Assembly (NCBI GenBank): GCA_036498905.1 | Contig: DASYER010000108.1 | Span: 62,001 to 126,000, forward strand | Length of the DNA: 64,000 nt | Origin: DAIDKA01 sp036498905 | GTDB taxonomy: Bacteria; Pseudomonadota; Gammaproteobacteria; Steroidobacterales; Steroidobacteraceae | Reading direction: 5' to 3' | Shown: positions 27,200 through 35,919 of the stretch, piece after piece | Numbering within the stretch: position 1 is the first letter of the stretch | How the letters are laid out: every line of letters starts with the position of its first letter | The notes under the pieces: generated by a model | The model's input: the letters and a program-made list of their open reading frames with translations, nothing else | Databases searched by the model: none | Told to the model about the DNA's origin: nothing | Translations under genes and position numbers: made by a program

Positions 27200-27378
27200 G
27201 GTCAAAGAGTCTCCTCGATCTTGCCGACGTCGTAGTGTCGCCCGCCACCATTCTATTTCCTGGAGGCGCGATGGGCGGTGAACTGTAGGCGCGCGCCTAG
27301 ACTAAGCTGCGTTGCGGCTTCAGCAGTAACCGGCTCACCGGATCGGTTACCCTGTCGGGAGAATCGAAGGAGTTCAGT

Positions 27379-27750
27379 ATGAATTCTGAAAAGACCGGCG
27401 CGCCGACGCTGCCTCGGCAGGGCGCGCTTTCGAGTTGGGAAAACGAAGGTGGTGCGCCGGCGCAGGCGCCTCAAGCCGGAGCGAAGACGGTGGAGCCGGC
27501 CGCGCAGATTCCGCTGCTGACGAACGCGGAGCTGGTGCAATTGCGGGTTCGCGTGATTGCTTTGGAGAATGTAATCATTGCATTGCTGTCAAAGGGTTCG
27601 GACGAGCAGCTGCGGCTGGTGGGTGAGTTGGCAACCTATATCTCTCCCCGGCCGGGATATACCCCGCACCCGTTGACCATTCGGGCGTCGAACGAAATGC
27701 TCCATTTGGTAGATCGTGCGACCCACTTTCGCGGGTTGGCGGTGCCGTAG
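27379..27750 (+). CDS. Hypothetical protein with a helical core
   Basis: 123 residues from ATG 27379, with GAAGGAG nine bases upstream, a strong site. The N-terminal 45 residues are Pro/Ala-rich and disordered; a helix follows (LVQLRVRVIALENVIIALLS), then a basic region with conserved-looking ATHFRGLAVP. No motif identifies a function. It is followed by a CDGSH gene after 43 bp and could be co-transcribed. Confidence 0.6.
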   Translation: MNSEKTGAPTLPRQGALSSWENEGGAPAQAPQAGAKTVEPAAQIPLLTNAELVQLRVRVIALENVIIALLSKGSDEQLRLVGELATYISPRPGYTPHPLTIRASNEMLHLVDRATHFRGLAVP

Positions 27751-27793
27751 CCGTCCTCCCCAGACACTTCAAACCACAACAACGAGACTGAAC

Positions 27794-28021
27794 ATGGCCA
27801 CCATCAAGATTTTGCAGAACGGCCCGTACCTGGTGCAGGGCGATGACGTCACAGCCGTGGACTGGAACGGTGCTACCTACGCCATTCCGAAACGGCCGTT
27901 CGCGCTATGTCGATGTGGCGGTTCGACCAACAAACCTTTCTGCGATGGAACCCACACCAAGCAGGGCTTCAAGGCCGCAGAAGCAGCGGTTCCGGGCAGT
28001 CAAGACAAGCCTGCGCAGTAG
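27794..28021 (+). CDS. CDGSH-type iron-sulfur protein
   Basis: 75 residues from ATG 27794. Contains CRCGGSTNKPFCDGTH at about 40-55, matching the CxC-x2-(S/T)-x3-P-x-C-D-G-(S/T)-H ligand pattern of CDGSH (mitoNEET-like) proteins, which hold a redox-active 2Fe-2S cluster through three Cys and one His. Bacterial members act in redox and iron homeostasis. A short strand-rich N-terminus (IKILQNGPYLV) is typical of the single-domain type. The ribosome-binding site is weak. Confidence 0.9.
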   Translation: MATIKILQNGPYLVQGDDVTAVDWNGATYAIPKRPFALCRCGGSTNKPFCDGTHTKQGFKAAEAAVPGSQDKPAQ

Positions 28022-28030
28022 CAGTGCGAT

Positions 28031-28678
28031 TCAGGCGATCTGAACCGCATCAGCGATCGCAGCCACATCGGCAGGTGATTCGGACGCTGCGTCCACTTTG
28101 ACCGGGATATCGCGCCGGTAGGTTCCGATCAGACAGCCCTTGCCGATCGCTCGTTCGCGAATGGCGGCAGCCACCTCCCTCCTGCCTGGAGATTTGGAGA
28201 GGGGGTCCCCCGCGGCCAACGCAAAGACCTGGAACGCATAGCGGTGCACGCCGTGCCCGGGAGGCGGATCCGGCGGCAACCAGCCATGCATCAGGTAGGA
28301 GTTCAGTCCCAACTTCTCCGGACTCGCTTCCGGTGCTGCGCTGAATATCCCTTCGACTAACCCCACCTCGCCCGGATCCATGTCCACGACGATGGCGTGG
28401 ACCAGGGGCTCGGGCGTTGGCGAGTCCGCATCTTCAACAATCAATGCGAGCGTTGCGGCATTGGCCGGGACGTTGTGCCATCTCAGGGGCGGTGACACAC
28501 CTGCCCCATCTGCGGTGTATCGCTGCGGTAACTGGGCCTGCGGGGCGAATGCGGGAGAGGTGATTTCGATGAGCGCCAGCTGGGCTTGCGATGGATCCGC
28601 ATGAAATAGTATTTTCTCCATTCCGGCGCGCTGGTGCTCGAGCGCATGCCCAATGGCTTCCGGAAGCTTTTCCAGCAT
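28031..28678 (-). CDS. YbhB/YbcL-family phosphatidylethanolamine-binding protein
   Basis: 215 residues. PEBP fold with landmarks FAPQAQLPQRYTADGAGVSP, SPPLRW, LIVEDADSPTPEPLVHAIV, GLNSYLMHGWLPPDPPPGHGVHRYAFQVFAL. The HRY and DxD/PPG elements form the anion-binding pocket of the family. Bacterial YbhB/YbcL proteins are cytoplasmic or periplasmic; no signal peptide here suggests cytoplasmic. A regulatory or lipid-binding role is known only for eukaryotic relatives. The 30-residue N-terminal helix before the domain is slightly longer than usual. Confidence 0.9.
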   Translation of the reverse strand: MLEKLPEAIGHALEHQRAGMEKILFHADPSQAQLALIEITSPAFAPQAQLPQRYTADGAGVSPPLRWHNVPANAATLALIVEDADSPTPEPLVHAIVVDMDPGEVGLVEGIFSAAPEASPEKLGLNSYLMHGWLPPDPPPGHGVHRYAFQVFALAAGDPLSKSPGRREVAAAIRERAIGKGCLIGTYRRDIPVKVDAASESPADVAAIADAVQIA

Positions 28679-28819
28679 GACCGCGCGCTCCTATGGCCAA
28701 GATCCTGCGGGCCAGTATCGGCGACAACCCTTGGCTTTCCTGAAGGCTGCGAGCAGTTTGCGGGGTCGGAGTCGGCTGACGGACGCCGCGGCGGTAGACT
28801 GCCCACCAGGGGGTGACCA

Positions 28820-29524
28820 ATGAGCCAGAAGAAAGTATGTGTCGTCATGGGCGTCGGCCCCGGCAATGGCGCCGCGCTGGGCCGTCGCTTTGCCAAGGAA
28901 GGGTATGCGGTGGCGTTGCTCGCTCGCACGCTGGCGACCAGCGCGCCGCTGGCCGCGAATCTGCCGGATGCGCGGGCCTATGCCTGCGACGTCACCGATG
29001 CTGTCTCGATCGCGACTACCGTCGAGGCGATCGAACGGGAAATGGGCCCGGTCCATACGCTCATCTATAACGCCGGCTCAGGGACCTGGGGCACCATCGA
29101 AGATATAGACGCGGCGGCTTTCGAGAACGCCTTTCGCGTGAATGCACTGGGCCTGCTGCTGGCCGCAAAGCGCGTCATCCCGGGAATGAAAGCCCGCGGC
29201 GAAGGCAATATCGTCGTCATCGGCGCGACCTCTTCGCGCCGAGGTGTGGCGCGCGCGGCAGCCTTTGCACCCGCGAAGGCCGCTCAGAAGAGCCTGACTG
29301 AGTCCATGGCACGGCACCTGTGGCCCCAGAAAATCCATGTCTGCCTGGTCATCATTGACGGCGTGGTCGATCTGCCTCGCACGCGCGCCATGTTGAAGGA
29401 CAAGCCGGATGACTTCTTCGTCGCGCCCGACGACCTGGCCGACACGACCTTTCATCTGACCGTTCAGCCGCGCTCGGCGTGGTCCTTCGAAATCGAGGCA
29501 CGCCCGTACAAGGAAAATTGGTAA
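28820..29524 (+). CDS. Short-chain dehydrogenase/reductase
   Basis: 234 residues. N-terminal Rossmann motif CVVMGVGPGNGAALGRRFAKEG (GxxxGxG variant), NAG core at YNAGSG. The usual catalytic Tyr-x3-Lys at about 155-160 is replaced in the region by AAFAPAKAAQKSLTESMA, that is no Tyr, with the Lys retained; the preceding Ser in VIGATSSRR is present. The Tyr loss may mean an altered or non-catalytic member. The divergent layout to the PEBP gene leaves 141 bp between the start codons. Substrate unknown. Confidence 0.85.
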   Translation: MSQKKVCVVMGVGPGNGAALGRRFAKEGYAVALLARTLATSAPLAANLPDARAYACDVTDAVSIATTVEAIEREMGPVHTLIYNAGSGTWGTIEDIDAAAFENAFRVNALGLLLAAKRVIPGMKARGEGNIVVIGATSSRRGVARAAAFAPAKAAQKSLTESMARHLWPQKIHVCLVIIDGVVDLPRTRAMLKDKPDDFFVAPDDLADTTFHLTVQPRSAWSFEIEARPYKENW

Positions 29525-29532
29525 GGCAGCCG

Positions 29533-29643
29533 CTACGGCCGCGACTTCATCCGACTACGCCAGGAGGGGGTGAGCAGAAAATCCAGGAAGGCACCCACGA
29601 GCAGAAGCAGCGTGAGCACGCCGGAGCTGACAATCAATTCCAT
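29533..29643 (-). CDS. 36-residue single-pass membrane protein
   Basis: ATG 29643 is preceded by GGAGGT nine bases upstream, a strong site. The product is 36 residues: an N-terminal hydrophobic helix (IVSSGVLTLLLLVGAFLDFL) followed by a basic C-terminus with four Arg and one Lys. This is the shape of small bacterial membrane proteins that modulate a partner protein. It faces the SDR gene tail to tail, 8 bp apart. No family name is assigned; it is below usual annotation length cut-offs. Confidence 0.6.
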   Translation of the reverse strand: MELIVSSGVLTLLLLVGAFLDFLLTPSWRSRMKSRP

Positions 29644-29822
29644 GACAATAGACCTCCAAGTCCAATGGCCCGCAGTATCGCGATGCAATATGACGGTGAA
29701 GCGACTTGTAGGTGTCACTTGGAAGTCATTGAACAAAAACGAGATATAGGTCACATATACGGTGGCTTTCCCCTTGGTTGGGCTCACCTTGAAATCACTG
29801 CCACTGCCCCAAAACGGGGTGC

Positions 29823-30272
29823 ATGACTCAGCCACTACATTCCGATGCACTCCATATCGTGTGTCCGCACTGCGAGGCGATCAACCGCATTCCCGCCACG
29901 CGCCTGGACGGAGCGCCGAAATGCGGGCAGTGCCATGAATCGTTGTTCACGGGCCATCCGCTTGCGCTCACTGACCAGAATTTTCGCCGCCAGATCGAGC
30001 GCAGCGATATTCCGGTAGTGGTGGATTTCTGGGCTACTTGGTGTGGCCCGTGTCAGGCGATGGCACCGCAATACGCGCAGGCGGCGGCCGAACTCGAACC
30101 GAAAGTACGTCTGGCAAAACTCGACACCGATGCCGCACAGCGCGTCGCCGGGGAGTTTGGGATTCGCAGCATTCCGACCCTGATACTTTTCAAGTCAGGT
30201 CGTGAGGTCGCACGTCACAGCGGAGCGATGCCGAAGGCGGATATCATCCGCTGGGTGCGCGCACACGCTTAG
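29823..30272 (+). CDS. trxC: Thioredoxin 2 with N-terminal zinc finger
   Basis: 149 residues. N-terminal zinc-binding pair CPHC (about 14-17) and CGQC (about 34-37), then the thioredoxin domain with active site WATWCGPCQAM at about 70-80 and the cis-Pro in SIPTLILF. This is the TrxC pattern: a cytoplasmic disulfide reductase induced by oxidative stress in E. coli through OxyR. No OxyR site was identified. Its 3' end overlaps the convergent PilZ gene by 29 bp. Confidence 0.95.
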   Translation: MTQPLHSDALHIVCPHCEAINRIPATRLDGAPKCGQCHESLFTGHPLALTDQNFRRQIERSDIPVVVDFWATWCGPCQAMAPQYAQAAAELEPKVRLAKLDTDAAQRVAGEFGIRSIPTLILFKSGREVARHSGAMPKADIIRWVRAHA

Positions 30273-30642
30273 AGGGTCGACCGACCAGCAGCGCCTCTAA
30301 AGGAGCAGGCTGTGTTGCCTGCCCGACCTCTGACAGGACACCGGTCATCGCACGCAGGAGTTCAACGACTACGCGGGGTGCGAATTCACACCACATGATG
30401 CCGGCTCCCTCCTCGCACACCCGGGCTACGAACGCGGGCAGTTTTTCGAAGGCCGGTTGCAGAGGCAGCGGCCACTCGACGCTGACGTGAATCCTCGACA
30501 TCGGTGGATGCCAGAAACCGGTGATGAAGCCGCCGCTGAGACTTAAATTCGTCAGCCTGCCGATACTCGCCATGGCGAAATGCGGCGCCGTGAGGCGAAC
30601 CGGAATGTGAACGGAAATCCTTGTTCCCCAACGGTGTTCCAT
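30244..30642 (-). CDS. PilZ-domain protein
   Basis: 132 residues from ATG 30642; a GTG at 30660 is an alternative. PilZ fold with the N-terminal RWGTRISVHIPVRL, which supplies the RxxxR-type first motif of c-di-GMP binding, and NLSLSGGFI, matching the (D/N)xSxxG second motif. So it probably binds c-di-GMP as an effector for motility or surface behaviour. The EAL-CBS-GGDEF protein 12 kb away is a possible c-di-GMP source. Overlaps trxC by 29 bp. Confidence 0.8.
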   Translation of the reverse strand: MEHRWGTRISVHIPVRLTAPHFAMASIGRLTNLSLSGGFITGFWHPPMSRIHVSVEWPLPLQPAFEKLPAFVARVCEEGAGIMWCEFAPRVVVELLRAMTGVLSEVGQATQPAPLEALLVGRPSKRVRAPSG

Positions 30643-30722
30643 GGCACTGATTGTGCTCACAACCGCGCCTGCCCCTGCATAGGACAGGGGGCCCCGGCGG
30701 CGTCGGAACCGTCTGGCAGCGG

Positions 30723-31757
30723 CTATTCGGACCTCACGGGGGCGCGCAGTTCGTCATGTTCGACCAGCAGCACGATCTTGCCGATATGGGTGCCCGCCTC
30801 CATGAGCGCATGCGCCTGCGCGGCGGCATTCAACGCGAAGCGGGCATGAATCGGGGGTGGCGACAGTCGCCGGTCCACGAACAGCGGCCACACATCATTC
30901 AACAGGTCCTGGGCTATGCGTCCCTTTGCGGCGCTGGACTGCGGTCGCAGGGTCGCGCCCATGATCTTCAGCCGCTTGACCATGATCTGCCGCAAATCGA
31001 TTTCGGCACGGGCGCCGCCCTGGACCGCAATCAGTGCAATCCGGGCGTCGGTGGCCGCGGCGCTGATATTGCGCTGCATGTACTCCCCGCCGACCATGTC
31101 GAGAATTACATCGGCACCGCGGCCCTGCGTGGTCTCGCGCACCGCCGCGACAAAATCCTCCTCGTGATAATTGATCGCACGCTGCGCTCCCAGCGCCAGA
31201 CAGGCCGCACACTTTTCAGGCGTGCCCGCCGTGGTCAGCACCCGTGCCCCAAAGGCCGAGGCCAGAAGGAGCGCGGTGGTCCCAATGCCGCTGGAGCCGC
31301 CATGCACCAGCACCGTCTCCCCGGGTTGCAGGCCCGCGCGCCGAAACAGATTCAGCCACACGGTAAAAAAGGTCTCCGGCAACGTGGCGGCCTGCTGCAA
31401 ATTCAGGCCCGCGGGAACCGGCAGGCACTGTACGGCGGGCACCGCGACGTACTGTGCGTAGCCACCGCCGCTCACCAGGGCACACACCAGTTCCCCCACC
31501 TGCCAGTCGCGCACTTCGCCACCCAGGGCCACGATTTCTCCGGCGACCTCCAGTCCCGGAATCGGTGAAGCCCCGGCAGGCGGTGGATAATGCCCCTGCC
31601 GCTGCAGGACATCCGGTCGATTGATGCCGGCGGCATGGACGCGCACCAGCACTTCCGTCGCGGCGGGTACGGGAACCGGGTACGGCACCGGCTCGAGCAC
31701 CGAGGGCGGACCCGGCTCGCGGATGTGTATCGCCGTCATAGTGGTGGGAATAAGCAT
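30723..31757 (-). CDS. NAD(P)H:quinone oxidoreductase, PIG3/zeta-crystallin type
   Basis: 344 residues from ATG 31757, which overlaps the stop of the upstream hydrolase (TGATG). A later ATG at 31739 (MTAIHIREPG) is also possible. Medium-chain dehydrogenase fold: GroES-like half with RVHAAGINRPDVLQRQGHYP, then a Rossmann half with VHGGSSGIGTTALLLA. The zinc ligands of alcohol dehydrogenases are absent, as in quinone reductases. Reduces quinones or other enones with NADPH. The coupling to an alpha/beta hydrolase suggests a shared small-molecule pathway. Confidence 0.9.
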   Translation of the reverse strand: MLIPTTMTAIHIREPGPPSVLEPVPYPVPVPAATEVLVRVHAAGINRPDVLQRQGHYPPPAGASPIPGLEVAGEIVALGGEVRDWQVGELVCALVSGGGYAQYVAVPAVQCLPVPAGLNLQQAATLPETFFTVWLNLFRRAGLQPGETVLVHGGSSGIGTTALLLASAFGARVLTTAGTPEKCAACLALGAQRAINYHEEDFVAAVRETTQGRGADVILDMVGGEYMQRNISAAATDARIALIAVQGGARAEIDLRQIMVKRLKIMGATLRPQSSAAKGRIAQDLLNDVWPLFVDRRLSPPPIHARFALNAAAQAHALMEAGTHIGKIVLLVEHDELRAPVRSE

Positions 31758-32482
31758 CAGGCACTCATTTTTGCGACCCGCTTCAGCCACGAGGCAAGCG
31801 CCGCGCTGACCTCATCGGGCCGTTCCAAGGTGCACATATGGCCACAGTCCGCGACCGATACCAACGTACTGTGCGGAATCAGCTGCGCCATGACGCGATG
31901 GGTCGGCAGGGGCGCCCACGCGTCATCCTTTCCGCACAGCACGAGGGCCGGACAGGCAATCATGGGCAATAACGGCGCGGCGTCCGGTCGTTGCAACAGG
32001 GCGCGGATCTGCGCCGCGAACTGCACCGGGTTGCGCCGCTCGAACATCTGCAGGATCGACTCCACCAGTCGCCGATCCTTCAGGCGCGCCTCATGGATCA
32101 TCGGGATCCGCAACCAGCGCTCCCCTACCGCGCGCATTCCGGACTGGCGCGCAATATCCAGCAGCTCCTGGCGGCCCGCCGCCTCCTTCTCCGCGGCGAC
32201 CCCCGCCGGCAAAGGGGCATACCCGGTATCCATCAACGCCAATCCTGTCACGCGGCTTGCAGCGCGGCGCACGACCTCCAGGGCCACGCGGCCGCCCATG
32301 GAATGACCCGCGACAGCAAACTTCGCCGGGGCTTTGGCCAGAATCGCATCTGCCATCGCCCCCAGCGAATCCAGTTCGCCGTGATCGGCCACCTGAATGC
32401 GCGCCATCTTCTTCAGCGCCTTCATTTGCGGCTTCCACACCGTCGCATCGCACAGCAGACCGGGCACGAGCACCAGATTCAT
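31757..32482 (-). CDS. Cytoplasmic alpha/beta hydrolase
   Basis: 241 residues from ATG 32482. Oxyanion strand LVLVPGLLCDATVW, nucleophile elbow GHSMGG at about 82, acid in CGKDDAW and His in DCGHMCTLERP complete a Ser-Asp-His triad. No signal peptide. Related to esterases and C-C hydrolases; the substrate is not identified. Its stop shares bases with the downstream oxidoreductase start (TGATG), so the two are translated together. Divergent from the cation exporter. Confidence 0.88.
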   Translation of the reverse strand: MNLVLVPGLLCDATVWKPQMKALKKMARIQVADHGELDSLGAMADAILAKAPAKFAVAGHSMGGRVALEVVRRAASRVTGLALMDTGYAPLPAGVAAEKEAAGRQELLDIARQSGMRAVGERWLRIPMIHEARLKDRRLVESILQMFERRNPVQFAAQIRALLQRPDAAPLLPMIACPALVLCGKDDAWAPLPTHRVMAQLIPHSTLVSVADCGHMCTLERPDEVSAALASWLKRVAKMSA

Positions 32483-32591
32483 CTCAGCCAAAATGCAGAC
32501 TCTCCAGCAAATAAAAAGGCGTCAGATCACTCGCCACCGGCCCGGGCCTGCACGCAGGCCCCGGGGGGGCATTTGCGGTAGGATAATCGCT

Positions 32592-33572
32592 ATGAATGGG
32601 CATTCCCATGTAGAGGGCCACGGGCACTCCCAAGACCACTCTCACGGGCATGGGCATGGGCACGATCATGGCCACGTCCACGGCGCCGACCAGGCGAGCG
32701 AGCACCGCCTGTGGGTGGCTTTTGGACTGCTGATCTGCTTCACGCTGGTCGAGGCCGGTGGCGGCCTGTGGGCCAATTCGGTCGCACTATATGCCGAAGC
32801 CGCGCACATGCTCGCCGATTCGGCCTCGCTGCTGCTGGCGATCGTGGCCATCCGCATGACCCAACGCCCGGCGCGGGCCGACCGCACCTACGGCCATCGG
32901 CGTTACCAGACGCTCGCCGCCTATACCAATGGCCTGGTGCTGCTCGGCCTGACGGCCGCTGTGGTGATCGCAGCGGCGCGGCGACTGTTGGTGCCGCCGC
33001 ACGTCGACGGTACGGTCATGCTGGTCACCGCCGTGGTGGGAGCCGCCGCCAACATCTGCGCCTTCGTGGCATTAAGTGGCGCCACCTCCCTCAACGAACG
33101 CGGCGCGCGGCTGCATGTGCTCAGTGACCTGGCCGGATCGGCCGCGGCGATTGGCGCTTCGGTTCTGATTTTGTGGCGTGGCTGGGTGATTGCCGACCCG
33201 CTGCTGTCCCTGGCGGTGTCGGTGCTGATCCTGCGTTCGGGGTGGCAATTGACGCGCAACTCTGCGCATGTGCTGCTGGAGGGCGCACCGGCTGGCTTTG
33301 ATCCGCATACCGTCGAACACGATCTGGCGGACCTGCCGGGCATCAAGGGTATTCACCATATCCACGCCTGGTCGCTGACCGGCGAGACGCCGATGCTTAC
33401 CTTGCATGCCACCTTGCACGACGGTGCGGATCGACATGCCGCCCTGACCGCCGTGATGCAGCGGCTTCAGGAGCGTTTTGGCGTCGCCCACGCCACCGTC
33501 CAGATCGAAGAGGGTGAGTGCGCGGACACCGATAGCGAGGATGACTGTCACCAGTCCCGCAAAGCCGGATGA
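32592..33572 (+). CDS. Cation diffusion facilitator, zinc/cobalt efflux type
   Basis: 326 residues from ATG 32592, AGGA nine bases upstream. A His-rich N-terminus (about 4-30: alternating HG, HD and HV pairs) precedes six membrane helices. Metal-binding HxxxD pairs are visible in AEAAHMLADSASL (helix 2) and LHVLSDLAGS (helix 5). The C-terminal cytoplasmic domain (about 220-310) has IHHIHAWSLTG. Exports Zn(II), Co(II) or similar by proton antiport, like CzcD/ZitB. The stop overlaps the start of the next gene (ATGA). Confidence 0.95.
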   Translation: MNGHSHVEGHGHSQDHSHGHGHGHDHGHVHGADQASEHRLWVAFGLLICFTLVEAGGGLWANSVALYAEAAHMLADSASLLLAIVAIRMTQRPARADRTYGHRRYQTLAAYTNGLVLLGLTAAVVIAAARRLLVPPHVDGTVMLVTAVVGAAANICAFVALSGATSLNERGARLHVLSDLAGSAAAIGASVLILWRGWVIADPLLSLAVSVLILRSGWQLTRNSAHVLLEGAPAGFDPHTVEHDLADLPGIKGIHHIHAWSLTGETPMLTLHATLHDGADRHAALTAVMQRLQERFGVAHATVQIEEGECADTDSEDDCHQSRKAG

Positions 33573-34633
33573 TGACGCCCGACGGTGATGCCCTGCCCTC
33601 GGCTGGTATTGACACCCCCCACTACCCCGACTTCAAGGTTCCCGAACCCGGCCAGATGCTGCCGCTCAGGGAGGGGCTGTGGTGGCTGCGCATGCCGCTG
33701 CCGATTTCCCTGGATCACATTAACCTGTGGCTGCTGGAGGAGCCGGGTGGCTTTGCGCTGGTTGACACCGGCATGGCCACCGACGCCTCACGCCTGATCT
33801 GGGACCAGCTGTCCAAATCCTTACTGGCGCAACGACCGCTGACCCGCATCCTGCTCACCCACCTGCATCCGGATCACGCCGGACTTGCCGCCTGGCTGCA
33901 GCGGCGCTTCGCCGCGCCGGTGTGGAGTACGAGCAAGACGCTCGATCTGCTGCGCATGCTGCTCGCCGAGCCCAGCGCGCAGACCCTGGCCGAGCGGCTG
34001 GCCTTCTTCGCCGGCCATGGGGTCGAACCCATTGCGGAAATGGCCGACAGCTTAGGCTCGAAGGGCTATCGGGAGTCGGTGGACGGGGTGCCTGTGGCGG
34101 GGCGACTGATCCTCGACAATGATGTGACGCAGATTGGCGCGCGCGAGTGGCGCTGGCTGGAAACCGGCGGCCATGCCCATGGGCATCTGTGCCTCTATGC
34201 CGCGCAACCCCAACCGGTACTGATCGCCGGGGACCAGCTGCTGCCCACGATCTCACCGAATATCGGACTGACGCCGCTGACGCCGGACCCGAATCCGCTC
34301 GCGACTTACCTGCAGTCCCTCGAACGGCTCTCGGCGCTGGATCCGGCAACCCTGGTACTGCCCTCACACGGACGACCGTTCGTGGGACTGGCGGCCCGGG
34401 CCGGCGAAATCCGCCAGCACCATGAACGGCAATTTACAAAATTGATCGCGGCCTGCACGACGCCGCTGACGGCGTTCCAGTGCCTGCCCTTCCTGTACCG
34501 CCGGCAACAGCGCGGCTTTCACCTGTTCCTGGCGATGGGCGAAGCGCTCGCCCATCTGGAATACCTCACCACCTGCGGCCAATTCGCCAAGCAGGTCGAG
34601 AATTCGGTGACGCGCTACCAGCGCATCAACTAG
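33569..34633 (+). CDS. Cytoplasmic MBL-fold hydrolase coupled to the cation exporter
   Basis: 354 residues, ATG overlapping the previous stop (ATGA). Zinc motif THLHPDHAG at about 90-98, second site in ETGGHAHGHLCLY and a third in LPSHGRPF. A C-terminal helical extension (about 265-354) gives the LACTB2/thioesterase-like architecture. No signal peptide. The substrate could be a thioester or nucleic-acid-like molecule. Coupling to a zinc exporter may only reflect co-regulation of zinc enzymes. Convergent with glcF, overlapping by 4 bp. Confidence 0.88.
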   Translation: MMTPDGDALPSAGIDTPHYPDFKVPEPGQMLPLREGLWWLRMPLPISLDHINLWLLEEPGGFALVDTGMATDASRLIWDQLSKSLLAQRPLTRILLTHLHPDHAGLAAWLQRRFAAPVWSTSKTLDLLRMLLAEPSAQTLAERLAFFAGHGVEPIAEMADSLGSKGYRESVDGVPVAGRLILDNDVTQIGAREWRWLETGGHAHGHLCLYAAQPQPVLIAGDQLLPTISPNIGLTPLTPDPNPLATYLQSLERLSALDPATLVLPSHGRPFVGLAARAGEIRQHHERQFTKLIAACTTPLTAFQCLPFLYRRQQRGFHLFLAMGEALAHLEYLTTCGQFAKQVENSVTRYQRIN

Positions 34634-35919
34634 TCACCGGCCACCAGCGCCGGGCGCGGTCCGCCGCAGGCCCAGTCCAACAGTTCGACCGTGTGCACGA
34701 CGGGCACCGCAGTGCCCGAGCGCAGCTGCATGATGCAGCCCACATTGCCGGTGGCAATGACATCGGCCCCGGTGCGCTCGATGTTCGCAAGCTTCCGGTC
34801 GCGCAACTGCGTCGCGATCTGCGGTTGCAGGATGTTGTAGCTGCCCGCGGATCCGCAGCACAGGTGGCCCTCACCGATTTCACGCAGTTCGAAGCCGGCC
34901 TCGCGCAGCAGTTGCCGCGGCAGTGCATCCAACTTCTGACCATGCTGCATCGAGCAGGCCGAGTGATAGGCGACGACCGGAGGCTGGCGCAGCGGCTGCA
35001 CCGGCAATGCCGACAACGCCAGTACCTCGGTGACATCGCGCGCGAGGGCCGCGAATCGGGCCGCATCCGCCGCCAGATGCGGATGGTTGCGGAACATGAA
35101 GCCGTAGTCCTTCAGCTGCGTGCCGCAACCGGAGGCATTCACCACGATCGCGGCAAACTCCCCTGCCGCACTGGCCACCCGCAGGTTCTCCAGCAGCCGG
35201 CCGGCAAAGCCATCCTGCTCCTCGCTGCGCCCCAGATGATGTGTCAACGCCCCGCAGCAACCGCTGATCGGCACCACCTCCCAGCCCGCCCGACTCAACA
35301 GTCGCTGGGTGGCAGCGTGCGTCTGCGGGGTCAGCACACCCTGGGCGCAGCCGAGTAGCAGCGCGACCCGACCGCGCGGCGCGCGCGCGATCGGCGCCGC
35401 AGCCGAGCTACTGCGTGGCGTGGCCGCATGCACGGCCGCCAATCCGAGCATGGCACGCAAGGCCGCGGGAACCATCCTCGAGCGGCGCAGGCGCTGCGGA
35501 ACCAGCGCGGCAAGTCCTAGCGCCGCGCGCAGGCGCGCCGGATACGGCAGGATCATAGCCAGCGCCGCGCGCAGCCAGCGCTCGCCCAATGGCCTGCGGT
35601 AGGTGCGCTCGACATGGGCGCGGGCATGATCGATCAGGTGCTGGTAATGCACGCCGGAGGGACAGGTGGTCATGCAGCCTAAGCAGGACAGACAGCGATC
35701 CAGATGACGCACCACCGCGGTGGTTGCCGGTCGTCCCTGCTCCAGCATGTCCTTGATGAGATAGATGCGGCCGCGCGGACTATCCAGTTCATCGCCCAGC
35801 AACACGTAGGTCGGACAGGTGGCCGTGCAGAATCCGCAATGCACGCATTTGCGCAGCACCTTCTCAGCTTCCGCCGTGTCCGGATCACGCAGCGCGGCGG
35901 CGTCGAATCGGGTCTGCAT
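34630..35919 (-). CDS. glcF: Glycolate dehydrogenase iron-sulfur subunit
   Basis: 429 residues, ATG 35919 overlapping the glcE stop (TGATG). Two 4Fe-4S motifs near the N-terminus, CVHCGFCTATCP (about 25-36) and CLSCLGCMTTCPSG (about 77-90), followed by two CCG-type domains with SGCCGALTHHLG and HLCCGSAGSY. With GlcD and GlcE it forms the membrane-associated enzyme oxidising glycolate to glyoxylate and passing electrons to quinones. Last gene of glcDEF. Confidence 0.96.
   Translation of the reverse strand: MQTRFDAAALRDPDTAEAEKVLRKCVHCGFCTATCPTYVLLGDELDSPRGRIYLIKDMLEQGRPATTAVVRHLDRCLSCLGCMTTCPSGVHYQHLIDHARAHVERTYRRPLGERWLRAALAMILPYPARLRAALGLAALVPQRLRRSRMVPAALRAMLGLAAVHAATPRSSSAAAPIARAPRGRVALLLGCAQGVLTPQTHAATQRLLSRAGWEVVPISGCCGALTHHLGRSEEQDGFAGRLLENLRVASAAGEFAAIVVNASGCGTQLKDYGFMFRNHPHLAADAARFAALARDVTEVLALSALPVQPLRQPPVVAYHSACSMQHGQKLDALPRQLLREAGFELREIGEGHLCCGSAGSYNILQPQIATQLRDRKLANIERTGADVIATGNVGCIMQLRSGTAVPVVHTVELLDWACGGPRPALVAGD

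Noticed and set aside
30651..31568. 305-codon plus-strand frame opposite the quinone oxidoreductase
   Set aside because: Overlaps a strong MDR enzyme in the other strand and has the Arg/His-rich composition of an antisense frame.
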